NCBI GenBank assembly: GCA_964461635.1
Contig: CAYWVC010000010.1
Coordinates: forward strand, 1-35,732
DNA from: RGIG3994 sp964461635
GTDB taxonomy: Bacteria; Bacillota; Clostridia; Oscillospirales; CAG-272
DNA: 35,732 nucleotides
Reading direction: 5' to 3'
Positions 14,342 to 24,100 of the stretch are shown here, one piece after another; positions within the stretch are counted from its first letter, which is position 1; every line of letters starts with the position of its first letter. The notes under the pieces are model-generated. The model made no database searches. It saw nothing but the letters and a program-made list of their open reading frames with translations, and had not been told where the DNA came from. Both the position numbers and the translations under genes were made by a program.

Positions 14342-15925
14342 GTGCATCAGGCTCTTTACCGCAAATGGCGCCCGAAAAGCTTTGGCGACGTGTACGGACA
14401 GGATCATATTACCTCGGTCCTTCGCTACGAGGTTGAGAATGCAAAGCTTAGCCACGCCTATCTTTTTTGCGGTTCGCGGGGGGTCGGTAAGACTACCTGC
14501 GCCAAAATACTTGCGAAGGCGGTCAACTGCGAGCACCCGGTAAATGGTGAGCCGTGCGGCGTATGCGATGCTTGCCTTGCGATAGAGAACGGAACGGCTA
14601 CCGACGTTCTTGAAATGGATGCCGCATCCAACAACGGCGTGGATAATATCCGGGATATTCGCGACGAGGTGGTTTTCGCACCTTCGCAGCTTAAATATCG
14701 TGTATATATCGTGGACGAGGTACATATGCTCTCGCAAAGTGCTTTTAATGCTTTGCTCAAGACCTTGGAGGAGCCTCCGTCTTACGTTATATTTATATTG
14801 GCTACCACCGAGCAGCATAAGCTCCCGGCAACGATAGTTTCCCGGTGCCAGCGCTTTGAATTCAAGCGCATTCCGACTGCACTGCTGTCGTCCCGTATTG
14901 ATTATATTGCCGGTAACGAGGGGATCAGGGTCGATCCCGATGCCTCTCATTTGCTTGCAAGATTGGCGCAGGGAGGTATGCGCGACGCGATAAGTCTTCT
15001 TGAGCTTTGCTCGGGAAACGGCGAGCGTGTGACTGCCGACCTTGTTTGCGAGACCGTCGGCGCTACGGGCAGGGAACAGACTATGCGTATTGCAAGGGCG
15101 GTTGCCAAGCGTGATTATGACGGAATATTTTCCGAGATAGACTCTCTTGTAAGCTCGTCAAAAAGCATCGCTGTCTTTTGCCAGGATCTTATATCGTTTT
15201 GGCGTGATATGCTTATCTTCAGATCCTCGGCAAGGGCTTCCGACTACCTTGATCTTACGGATGCCGAAACCGCCGATCTGGCAGACGTTGCGTCAAAATT
15301 CACGAAGGAAACCCTGCTTTGGCATTGCGGATTGCTTGACGATGCCCTCGTGCGTATCAACCGTTCTGCGTCGACGGCGCGTACGGTTGCCGAAATAACT
15401 CTTCTGCGTATGTGCGACGAGAAGCTTGATAATCGCACCGACGCTCTGCTTTCAAGGATATCAAAGCTTGAAGCTGCGCGATCTGCGCCGCCGGTTGCCG
15501 TTTGCGACGCGGGTGAGGCTCCGCCGGCGGCAGAGCCGGAGAGTGCTGACCCGTCAAGTGTCAACGTGCCGATTGACGGTATACCGAACGCCGATGCCGT
15601 ACAAGGCGCAAAGCGTGTGCTCAGACCGATACGTGAATGGGCGGATATACTTGAGGAAATGAGAAGTTCCGACGTCGTAAGCTGGATCAATCTGAACACT
15701 GCGGCGGCATATACGGACAATCGTGGCAACGCGGTAATAAGGTTTGCAAGCGATTTTCAAAGATCGCGTGTCGATAATCCCGTGGCGACCGAGAATATTG
15801 CACGGATCTTGACGGCCCATACGGGGAAAGTACTGAAAATAGTGCTTGAGCTCACACCGTCGGAGGCCGACGGATCGGATGAAATAGATGAAATACTTGA
15901 TAATATGGAGGATGATCTGAAATGA
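14342..15925 (+). CDS. dnaX: DNA polymerase III subunit gamma/tau
   Basis: A 527-aa clamp-loader ATPase that loads the beta sliding clamp and tethers replicative polymerases. It starts MHQALYRKWRPKSFGDVYGQ, followed by Walker A GSRGVGKTT (residues 44-52), a zinc site C63/C72/C75/C78, the DAASNNGVDNIR segment, Walker B VDEVHML and sensor 1 ATTEQHKLP. The C-terminal third is the variable tau region, with an Ala/Pro/Glu-rich linker around 390-410. I chose GTG at 14342 because GGGGTGG lies just before it and the family start MxQALYRKWRP follows; the open frame from 14303 runs through the end of the SRP RNA. The stop overlaps the ybaB start in an ATGA. Confidence 0.96.
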   Translation: MHQALYRKWRPKSFGDVYGQDHITSVLRYEVENAKLSHAYLFCGSRGVGKTTCAKILAKAVNCEHPVNGEPCGVCDACLAIENGTATDVLEMDAASNNGVDNIRDIRDEVVFAPSQLKYRVYIVDEVHMLSQSAFNALLKTLEEPPSYVIFILATTEQHKLPATIVSRCQRFEFKRIPTALLSSRIDYIAGNEGIRVDPDASHLLARLAQGGMRDAISLLELCSGNGERVTADLVCETVGATGREQTMRIARAVAKRDYDGIFSEIDSLVSSSKSIAVFCQDLISFWRDMLIFRSSARASDYLDLTDAETADLADVASKFTKETLLWHCGLLDDALVRINRSASTARTVAEITLLRMCDEKLDNRTDALLSRISKLEAARSAPPVAVCDAGEAPPAAEPESADPSSVNVPIDGIPNADAVQGAKRVLRPIREWADILEEMRSSDVVSWINLNTAAAYTDNRGNAVIRFASDFQRSRVDNPVATENIARILTAHTGKVLKIVLELTPSEADGSDEIDEILDNMEDDLK

Positions 15926-16275
15926 GAGCAAATATACCGAAGGGAATGGGCGGCGGCGCGCAAAATATGAACGCCATGATCCGCCAGGCGCAGAAGCTTC
16001 AGGAGGAGGCAGAAGCGCTTCAGGCTGACCTTGATGCCCGCGAATACGACGTGTCGGCGGGCGGCGGAATGGTCAAGCTTAAGATTAACGGTAAACGCGA
16101 GGTGCTGTCGATCGAGATTTCGCCCGACATTGTCGATCCCGATGACGTTGAAACGCTGTCCGATATAATCATCGCCGCGGTCAACGAGGGCATCAAGCGT
16201 GTCGACGATACGAACAGCAAGGAAATGGGCAAGCTGACAGGGGGCTTCGGCGGCGGACTGCCGGGCTTGTTCTGA
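15922..16275 (+). CDS. YbaB/EbfC-family nucleoid-associated protein
   Basis: A 117-aa small DNA-binding protein of the YbaB/EbfC family, which forms tweezer-like dimers on DNA. A glycine/methionine-rich N-terminus is followed by a helix (MIRQAQKLQEEAEALQ), then a strand region with GGGMVKLKINGKREVLSIEI and DPDDVETLSDIIIAAVNEG. The C-terminus is Gly-rich and flexible. It overlaps dnaX by 4 nt and precedes recR by 3 nt. The dnaX-ybaB-recR order is one of the most conserved bacterial gene groups, which supports the call and suggests a link to recombination repair. Confidence 0.95.
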   Translation: MRANIPKGMGGGAQNMNAMIRQAQKLQEEAEALQADLDAREYDVSAGGGMVKLKINGKREVLSIEISPDIVDPDDVETLSDIIIAAVNEGIKRVDDTNSKEMGKLTGGFGGGLPGLF

Positions 16276-16278
16276 TAT

Positions 16279-16881
16279 ATGGCGGAATACATAGAGTCAC
16301 TTCAGCGCCTGTCCGAGCAGTTCGGCCGTCTTCCCGGCGTCGGCAGAAAATCGGCTATGCGTATGGCGTACGCCGTGCTTGAATTCACGGATGAACAGGC
16401 ACTTGATTTTGCCAGAGCGATAACCGATGCCAAGGAAAAGATACACCTTTGTCCCGTCTGCAAAAACCTTACCGACAGGGAGCTTTGCCCGGTATGCGCG
16501 GACGTGGCACGGGATCGGAGCGTTATATGCGTTGTGGAGGATCCGAAGGACGTTGCCGCATTCGAAAAGGTACGTGAATTTAACGGAGTGTATCACGTTC
16601 TTCACGGTGTGATATCTCCGGTGAACGGCGTGACCCCGGACAAGCTGTATATTAAGGAATTGCTTGAGCGGATAGGCTCGGATGACACAGTGCGCGAGGT
16701 GATCGTTGCCACCAACCCGAACGTGGAGGGGGAGGCTACCGCTATGTATATCTCAAGGCTCGTGCGTCCGTTGGGCTTGAAGGTGACGCGGTTGGCGTAC
16801 GGTATGCCCGTCGGCGGAGACCTTGAATATGCTGATGAGGTGACATTGTTTCGCGCTCTTCAGGGAAGACGCGATGTATAA
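16279..16881 (+). CDS. recR: Recombination mediator RecR
   Basis: A 200-aa DNA-repair protein that works with RecO (and RecF) to load RecA on SSB-coated DNA. It has the N-terminal helix-hairpin-helix LPGVGRKSAMRMA (about residues 18-30), a Cys4 zinc finger (CPVC...CPVC near 57-75), a TOPRIM domain with VVEDPKDV near 88 and the late EGEATAMYI segment, and a C-terminal Walker-B-like PVGGDLEYADE motif. Length is standard. It follows ybaB by 3 nt. The ribosome-binding site is weak, so coupling to ybaB translation is likely. Confidence 0.97.
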   Translation: MAEYIESLQRLSEQFGRLPGVGRKSAMRMAYAVLEFTDEQALDFARAITDAKEKIHLCPVCKNLTDRELCPVCADVARDRSVICVVEDPKDVAAFEKVREFNGVYHVLHGVISPVNGVTPDKLYIKELLERIGSDDTVREVIVATNPNVEGEATAMYISRLVRPLGLKVTRLAYGMPVGGDLEYADEVTLFRALQGRRDV

Positions 16882-16905
16882 AACAACAATAAGGAGATAA
16901 AAGAA

Positions 16906-17445
16906 ATGTCAAAGAAGAAGAGTACGTTTTGGGCTGATTTTAAGAAGTTCATCTCCAAGGGCAACGTAGTCGATATGGCTGTTGGTGTCGTCATAGGCGG
17001 CGCGTTCGGAAAGATCGTTACGGGACTTGTGAACTACGTGATCAATCCTGTGGTGAGCCTTATTACCGGTTCCGGCGGTGACCTTGATTCGATCAAGACG
17101 GTGCTGAAGGCGGCGACCTATAACGATGCGGGCGAGGTGCTGACCGACGAGATCGCGATCCTTTGGGGAACATGGGCGCAAACGGTCATAGATTTCGTGA
17201 TCGTGGCATTCTGCATATTCCTCATTCTTCGTATCATTACCAAGGCTCGTGCCAAGCTTGAACATAAGAAGCTTGAAGCCGAAGCCGAGAAGGCAGCTGA
17301 AGAAGCGCGCAAGGCAGAGGAAGTAAAGAAAGCGGCTGCCTCGGCTGCCGCGGTTGCAAGTGCCAGACAGAAGCAGATCGAGGATAGCCTCCTCAATCAG
17401 GAAAAACTGCTTGAACGCATTTGCGAGGCTGTTTCAAACAAATAA
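16906..17445 (+). CDS. mscL: Large-conductance mechanosensitive channel with long coiled-coil tail
   Basis: A 179-aa inner-membrane channel that opens under membrane tension to release solutes on osmotic downshock. It shows FKKFISKGNVVDMAVGVVIGGAFGKI-type amphipathic N-helix and TM1 (about residues 11-45), a periplasmic loop (about 55-80) and TM2 (about 85-110). The tail is longer than in typical 130-150-aa MscL: residues 115-170 are Ala/Glu/Lys-rich with heptad-like spacing, extending the cytoplasmic helical bundle, and end in LLNQEKLLERI. AAGGAG lies before the ATG. It is 24 nt after recR, so it may be cotranscribed, and is followed by a strong terminator. Confidence 0.94.
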   Translation: MSKKKSTFWADFKKFISKGNVVDMAVGVVIGGAFGKIVTGLVNYVINPVVSLITGSGGDLDSIKTVLKAATYNDAGEVLTDEIAILWGTWAQTVIDFVIVAFCIFLILRIITKARAKLEHKKLEAEAEKAAEEARKAEEVKKAAASAAAVASARQKQIEDSLLNQEKLLERICEAVSNK

Positions 17446-17458
17446 TTCAATAATTGAA

Positions 17459-17498
17459 GCGACCGTTGCGTAAAACCCTTACGCAACGGTCGCTTTTT
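17459..17498. terminator. Bidirectional terminator between mscL and addA
   Basis: A perfect 15-bp stem (17459-17473 with 17479-17493) has a 5-nt loop and is followed by TTTTT. The addA stop codon begins only 8 nt beyond, so the hairpin probably ends both convergent transcripts. Confidence 0.9.
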
Positions 17499-17505
17499 CG
17501 GCGTT

Positions 17506-20500
17506 TCAGACGTTTATGTCAATAGCTTTTCCGAGCCAAAGTGAATATATGCAGGTGCGGTCGGGCGTTTTGCCAATAAGCTGTTCGACTGCTTTGGAGT
17601 AATACGCGAGCTGTTCGCCGTGGCGTTCGGTGAAAAACGCCCGGACTCTGTCGGGGTCGTCGGCGATATCACGCGGAACGCGGTCGGTCTTGTAATCGCA
17701 GAGTATGACCATTCCGTCTTTGTTCGTAAACAGCAGGTCGATGACACCTTGGACCAAAAGATTTTCGCTTTTGAGCAGCTCCGATTTTCCGGTGTCCGAG
17801 GTGAATTCATTTGCGGGCAACAGGAGGTTGAAGCGAGTTTCACGGTATATATTCCGCGCCTTCATTATTTCGTTGAAGAAGCCCGAGCGGAAGAAGCGCT
17901 TGAGCTGCCCCAAATTCACGAGCGAGGCTACTCCGGAGGGGATAAATCGTTCTGCGATTAACCGTGCAAGCTCATCCTCGACCGACAGCCTTGCTCCGGC
18001 AAAATCGCAGAACTGAAGGAACAGGTGTGTGGCGGTTCCTCTCTCGGCGGCACCGGAGCGTACCGCTTCCTCGGTTTGCAAAAACAAAGGCTTGGATGAA
18101 AGGTCGGCGACGGGATCGCTCTCAAGCTCCTCGGCTTCGTTATCAAGAAGGTCGGGGTAAAGATGCGAAACCGACAGCTTCGCCGGTATATCCGCGGCGT
18201 AAGCGTAAGGGTATTTGTAATCTAACCGTTCGGCAATGGCTTTTTTTATGGCGATCACCTTTTCACCGTCAAGCTCGGTTGCGCTGTCGGTACCTCCCGT
18301 ACCCGTCGTGCCGTTCGGCATATCTGACGACCCTTCCTCGGGGTTTTGAAAGATATTCAGTGTGAAGCACTCTTGCGGTGCGGCAACGGCGGGGAGCAAC
18401 CAATCGAGGTATGAGTTAGCCGCCATTACCGAGGTCCGACAGCCAAAGCGCGAGTTAAAGCCTGCCGCGGTGACCGCGCCCTCTATATCTTTTTCCGGGG
18501 TTGATGCCGTGATGAACAGTCTCTCTCTTGCCCGCGTGAGCGCCACGTAAAGGATGCGCATTTCTTCCTCGGTTTGTTTTTCCTCTATTGTCTGGCGAAT
18601 TGCCATACGCTGTGGGGTATCTGTGCGGGCAAAGCCCGTATCGTCGGTGAGCTTCAGCGCGGCACCGACGTCGGCATCGAACAGTAACGTGTGCTTGAGG
18701 TCCTCGCGGTTGAACTTCATTCCACATCCGCCGACGAAGACGACGGGAAATTCAAGTCCCTTTGATTTGTGGATCGTCATAATGTGTACCGCGCCGCTTT
18801 CGCATACGGCTTGCGGAGAGTCCACACGGGCTCCGGTCGCCATAATCGTGTTGACGTAGTCTATGAAGCCGGTAAGACCGCCCGATTGGGTCCTTGCGTA
18901 CTTTCTGGCGTAATCCGAGAAGCGTATTAAATTGGCGTAGATCTGATTTTCCGAACGCTTATCATCGCTCGATTTGAGCGCAGTGACCGAGAAACGGTCG
19001 TAAACGAGGTCAACGAATCTGTCGACGGGAAGAATTCGACTCTCCTCGCGAAGTGCTTCAAGCGTGCGGATAAGCTCGGTGCATTTTGCCCCGAGCTCGG
19101 GACCGTCGCATACTTCGCGTCCGTAGCATTCGACCGATTCAATGAGTGAATAAGATCTGTCGGTCGCCGCGCGGATGCGAACGAGCTCGTCCAATGAGAA
19201 ATTGAAAAACGGGGAACGCATAGCCGATGCGAGAGTTACGTCCCTGTGCGGGTTGTCTATGGCGGCAAAGAGCGAGAACACCAACAAGATCTCCGGGTTG
19301 GCAAACAGATCCTTTTCGGCGGAATTTTCGGTGGGAATTCCCGCTCTGTTCAGCGTGTCCTCTACCAATGCCGAAAAAGACGTACTGCGGCTCAGCACCG
19401 CGATATCCGAATAGCCCACGAGGGATCCGTCATCCTTGTGCTCGCGACCGACTGTCTCCTTTATGCGGTCAACTATGTAGTTTGCCTCGGCAAGTCTGCC
19501 GACAGTGGCGTTACCGCCAAACAGCGAGACTGTGACGGGGGTCGGTGCAACCGTTTCCTTCCGGCATATGAGGTCGTCCTCGTCCCTGTATCCGACTATG
19601 CCGCCCGCCCTTCGGAAGGTGTACCTGCTTACAAGGTTTACAAAGTCGATAATAGGCTTGTTGCAACGGAAATTGTCGGACATATAGATGGCACATTCGC
19701 CCCGCGCTTCGGCGCCGTCGGTGCCCCAATCGGGGGTGGAAGCGCGCAACTCCCCGAATACCGACGGATCTGCTCCGCGGAAACCGTAAATGCTTTGCTT
19801 GATATCTCCGACGGTGAACAAGGTTCCCGGGCGAGCGATGGCGCGGAAAATATCGTCCTGCACACGGTCAACGTCCTGATATTCGTCTATGTATATTGCG
19901 TCGTAGCGCTTTTGAAGCTCACGCGCCGTGTCGGTCGGATATCCGCTTTCATCGACGAGCAGGTCGTGCGCAAGCCTTTTGACGTCGGAAAATTCCAATA
20001 TCCTTCTTATGCTTTTTTCCTTTGCATAGCTTTTTCTGTAATCCGAGATTACCGAGTCAAGGATCGACAGCTCCTCCGCCGTTTTTTTCGCGAGCTCGCC
20101 GATCTGCCCGTTGGAGAGAATGAAATATTTTTCCTTAAGCTCCGATAGGCTTTTTTTAACGGTGCCGCGAAGCTTTTGATAGGATTTGGTAAGCTCGTCT
20201 GCGTGCTTTCCGAGCGATTTCAAGCTCACGGGGGAATAATTTCCGGCTTCCGCATACGCCGCGGCATATCCCGATTCTGCCGCGTCACGCATAGTGCCGC
20301 AAAACGCAAGGTCTGCAGCGAATGCGGGGAGGTAGTTTTTCGCGCATATTCCGCCGTCGTTAAGCTCGGTGCAAGCCAAACGGCACACGTCGGAATAGTA
20401 ATCAAGTCGGGCAAGCAGATCGGCTTTTACGAGCTTGCCGTAATGCGTATCGAAAAAGTCCACGCCGCAGTCGTTGCCGCAGTCTTTAGCGGCTTCTCGC

Positions 20501-21102
20501 GTAAAATCCTCGGGGTTAGCTACCGAGTCGAGAAATCCGGCATATTTTATCAATACCGATATAAGGCTTCCCTCGTCGCGCGTGCCCGCAAAGTTGTCGG
20601 CAAAGCGTGAGAAAGCACCGTCGGCGCGGCTTTTGTCGGCATAGTGCGCGTCTATTACCGAGTTCATAACGTCCAACCGAAGCGCGGCAAGCTCGGTCTC
20701 GTCGGCAAGGCGGAAATCGGGGGGCAACGGCGCACCGCCGACTGTGCTCAGCCTTTGAAAGTTTGATTTTACAAGGTCAAGACAAAATGCGTCTATCGTG
20801 CAAATGTCAGCGTTTCCGATAATGACGGATTGGCGAAGCAGGTGTGCGTTCAGCGGATCGTTTGCAAGCGCGTTGCCGAGCGCGGCAGAGATCCGCTCCC
20901 TCAATTCGGATGCGGCGGCGCGTGTGAAGGTGACGACAAGCATTCTTGAGAGGTCCATCGGCTCTTCGGCATCAAGCAGGGAAGCGATTATCCGATTGGT
21001 AAGGGTTGCGGTTTTCCCGGCTCCTGCCGCCGCCGAGAGAAGTATCGATTTGTCTTTTGTTTCGACGGCATTTTTTTGTGCCGCGGTCATATTAAAGCTC
21101 AC
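17506..21102 (-). CDS. addA: ATP-dependent helicase/nuclease subunit A
   Basis: A 1198-aa UvrD-like helicase with a C-terminal nuclease, the A subunit of AddAB, which resects double-strand breaks for RecA. Motifs in order are the Q-motif TAAQKNAV, Walker A SAAAGAGKTATL (near residue 25), motif Ia VVTFTRAAASELRERI, Walker B YIDEYQDVD (near 400), motif III GDIKQSIYGFRGADP, motif V THIHKSKGLEFP-type (here IMTIHKSKGLEFP), motif VI YVALTRARERL and the nuclease motif ILCDYKTDRV near the end. The start is GTG at 21102, with AAGGAG 8 nt upstream overlapping the addB stop. Third gene of the queG-like/addB/addA unit. Confidence 0.97.
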   Translation of the reverse strand: MSFNMTAAQKNAVETKDKSILLSAAAGAGKTATLTNRIIASLLDAEEPMDLSRMLVVTFTRAAASELRERISAALGNALANDPLNAHLLRQSVIIGNADICTIDAFCLDLVKSNFQRLSTVGGAPLPPDFRLADETELAALRLDVMNSVIDAHYADKSRADGAFSRFADNFAGTRDEGSLISVLIKYAGFLDSVANPEDFTREAAKDCGNDCGVDFFDTHYGKLVKADLLARLDYYSDVCRLACTELNDGGICAKNYLPAFAADLAFCGTMRDAAESGYAAAYAEAGNYSPVSLKSLGKHADELTKSYQKLRGTVKKSLSELKEKYFILSNGQIGELAKKTAEELSILDSVISDYRKSYAKEKSIRRILEFSDVKRLAHDLLVDESGYPTDTARELQKRYDAIYIDEYQDVDRVQDDIFRAIARPGTLFTVGDIKQSIYGFRGADPSVFGELRASTPDWGTDGAEARGECAIYMSDNFRCNKPIIDFVNLVSRYTFRRAGGIVGYRDEDDLICRKETVAPTPVTVSLFGGNATVGRLAEANYIVDRIKETVGREHKDDGSLVGYSDIAVLSRSTSFSALVEDTLNRAGIPTENSAEKDLFANPEILLVFSLFAAIDNPHRDVTLASAMRSPFFNFSLDELVRIRAATDRSYSLIESVECYGREVCDGPELGAKCTELIRTLEALREESRILPVDRFVDLVYDRFSVTALKSSDDKRSENQIYANLIRFSDYARKYARTQSGGLTGFIDYVNTIMATGARVDSPQAVCESGAVHIMTIHKSKGLEFPVVFVGGCGMKFNREDLKHTLLFDADVGAALKLTDDTGFARTDTPQRMAIRQTIEEKQTEEEMRILYVALTRARERLFITASTPEKDIEGAVTAAGFNSRFGCRTSVMAANSYLDWLLPAVAAPQECFTLNIFQNPEEGSSDMPNGTTGTGGTDSATELDGEKVIAIKKAIAERLDYKYPYAYAADIPAKLSVSHLYPDLLDNEAEELESDPVADLSSKPLFLQTEEAVRSGAAERGTATHLFLQFCDFAGARLSVEDELARLIAERFIPSGVASLVNLGQLKRFFRSGFFNEIMKARNIYRETRFNLLLPANEFTSDTGKSELLKSENLLVQGVIDLLFTNKDGMVILCDYKTDRVPRDIADDPDRVRAFFTERHGEQLAYYSKAVEQLIGKTPDRTCIYSLWLGKAIDINV

Positions 21103-21114
21103 GGTATCCGCTCC

Positions 21115-24100
21115 TTATCTGCGTGATTTGTGTGCATTTCTGCAGAATATTCCCATTCGGCAAAAATCGCACGGTGAACTTGAGTTCTCTGTCCTCGGCA
21201 GGGCAGAGGCGTATCCGCTTTTAAGTTGGGTCACTATCTCGGTTATTACCCGGTCGAGCTCGGATTTTAAGGTGTCGAAGCCCTCGCGGTCGAGCTTCCC
21301 GTCACGCGGACTTGCGCCGAGAGCGGCGAGCACTTCATCGTCGTCAAGGTATATCCCCGATCGGTCGAGCCGATCAAGGGCGGCTTCGGTCACACTTTGC
21401 TCTTCCGGTATACCCGTGGTCGTGAGTGGGGAGATATAGGAGGATAGGTAATTTGCGGCGGCGGGGGTCGGCGACTGATCTGCCCGGCACCCGAGCTCGC
21501 GGGCAACGTCGGTATTCGGGCGGCAAAGCGTAAATAAATATATGAGGAGTTGGAGGTTAAGCCCCGAGCTGACCTCGCTTAACGAGAACTTTTTTGCCCC
21601 GGTCTTGTAGTCAACAACCCTTAAATACACTTCTCCGTCTTTGCGCCAAACGTCAACTCGGTCGATGCATCCGTTGAAGCTGACGGTCGTGCCGTCGGCA
21701 AGCTTAAGCTCATACGGGTCAATTCCGCCGTCGCCGATCCTCAGCTCAAAATATTCCGGTCGGAATGACGACGCGGAGAATTCGCGGCGAAGGCTTTCGA
21801 CCATAAGCAGGGAGAGCCTTCGCAGTCTCTCGAAAAGATGACGGAAGCGATCGGAGCCCCGCTGCTCTTCGGTGGATATCTTGCCGATCTGCTCCGAGAT
21901 AATCCCGTCTACAATGGCGGCGGGGTCGGACAGCTCCAAGCCGTTTTCGGTGACTGCCTGCCGCATAAAACGTTCAAGCACCGAATGGATAAACGTTCCG
22001 GAGGTACGGTAATCTAATTCAGCCCTCTCGTCAACCCGAAGTCTTAGGGCGTAGTCGCAGTAATATGCAAAGCCGCAACCGACAAAGCGTTCCAGCTTGG
22101 CTTGCGAAAGCGTGATGCGTTTGCCGAGAAGCATTTCGACGGTTGAGCTGTCCAACACACAATCGGGTGTCGCTATTTCGGAGTCGGGCACCGTGATTCC
22201 GCGATTGAAGAGCTCCTCGGTCAGCGCTTGCGAAAATTCACGGTCGGCTCGAAAACGTGTTGCCAAATGCGCCGCCGCAGTCGGAGAGGTGATGCGATCC
22301 GTAATTGCGGCTACGGCAAATGATTCGGCTGTCAGGTAAGGGAGTGTGTTTTTTGCCCGCTGAACGAGCATTGAGGGACGAAGCTGTTTGCCGTCATTGC
22401 CGTATCTGCTATAAAGCATATAAAGATGCTCTGACGGGAGAGCCATAGCACGTCTGGCGTACATAAGCTCCTCCGAAGCGCGATTTACGAGCCCTTGATC
22501 CATAAGCGGTATGCCGAGCTCCGCAAGCTCCTTTCGGTCGGAATCGTTGAATATGCCGTTATCGTTTATAGTTGCGGGGAAAACACCCTCGTTCATCCCG
22601 ATAAGGATTGCGGTCTTGATCTCTCCCGTGCGGAGTAATGAAGCGGAGCCTACCGTGACCTCGTCGTTCCCGGTCGGGATTGCACCGACGGATGCATTTT
22701 CAAGGCATAGTACTATCGCACGGTAGAGTTCCTCGTCGTCAAGCCGTTCATCCGGAAAGGCGGCGGCGATGTCGTCAAGAACGTTGATGATGAGCCCCCA
22801 AGTGGCAAGGGTATCGGCGGCACGGCGTTTTTCACCGCGACGCTTAAGCTCCTCGGATTTGACCTGTATCTGCTCGGGAACGTTAAGGTGTATCAGAAGG
22901 TCATAGATTGCCGAAAGTGAGTCTGTGACCTTTTCAGCTGCGTCCATACGGGCGAATAAGGGCTCAAGCTGCTCAAGTATTGCGGCTCTGACCCTGTTGG
23001 CGGCAGAAAGGATGCCGCTTCCGCGCTCTGAGAGCTTGGCTGTGTAGCCGTCGGGATTCATACTCCACTCGGACGCGGTGAACCGTTCGCCGCTGATGCC
23101 CCAAACTCCGACGTATTCCTCAAATTTGTCAACGTCGTGCATCGGAAGTCCGGTGAGCCCGGTCTTGAGGTAGGATGATACGTCCGTCCGACGGAATCCG
23201 AGATATTTGATCCTTATTGCCGACAGTATCAATTTGATTTCGGGAGATGATGATACGTCGTTGCGCTTGGATATGAAGCAGGGAATGCCTGCGCGAAGCA
23301 GGGCGGTATCAACGATTCCCTCGTATCTTGACACGTCCCGGGCGATCACGGCGATATCGCGGCACCGAAGTCCCCGCATCAGCTCGGACGTGACGGCAGA
23401 TGCGACCGCTTCGGCTTCATCGTACGGGTCGGCGCAGGCGATGAGCTTCACGTTGCCGCGCTCTGCCTCCGGGATGTCGTTTGCCGAGCCGTTGCCCGGG
23501 AGCCAAAGCTCGGCTGTTAATCTTTTGAGTTCTTCGTTCCCGGCGCGGCGGTTTTCGGTAAGGTATATGCTCTCGGTCCTTTTGCCGAGGGCTTCTGCCA
23601 ATTGATTTAACCGCCGTGCGGTGTCGCAGATGCTCTCGGTGCATATAAGCGGGGTGCGCGGCGACTCACAGCCGAGGGTGACCGTCACGTTCTTTGCTTG
23701 TCTGAAGATAGCTTCTATGACCTTGTATTCCGGCGCGGTAAAGCTTGTGAACGAATCAATATATACGTCCGAATTGCCGAAAAAGTCGTGAGATCCGAGC
23801 AGGGCGGCGAGCTTGTCCAGGTCCTCGTATTTATCGTCAAAGCTTTCGTCTATAAGCCCCCGGTAAGCCGAGCATATCATTGACATATCGCGTAGCTTGC
23901 GCTTCAGCGGACAGTCATTCAGACGGGCGGCGGCGCGCTCAAGCTCTGCGGGGCTTACGGAAGAGGCAGATAACTCATTGGCGGCGCGAAGCATCACGGG
24001 CGTGAGCGCAAGCTCCCCCCCGGTTTGCGAATATTCCTCAAGCAAGGGCGACAGCTCCCGCAACGTTCGCCACATCAGCAACGAGCGCATAGAGTCGTTC

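Noticed and set aside
15150..15180. Programmed frameshift site in dnaX
   Set aside because: Only a short A5G run is present, without a strong slippery heptamer and following stem, so I do not support a separate gamma product.
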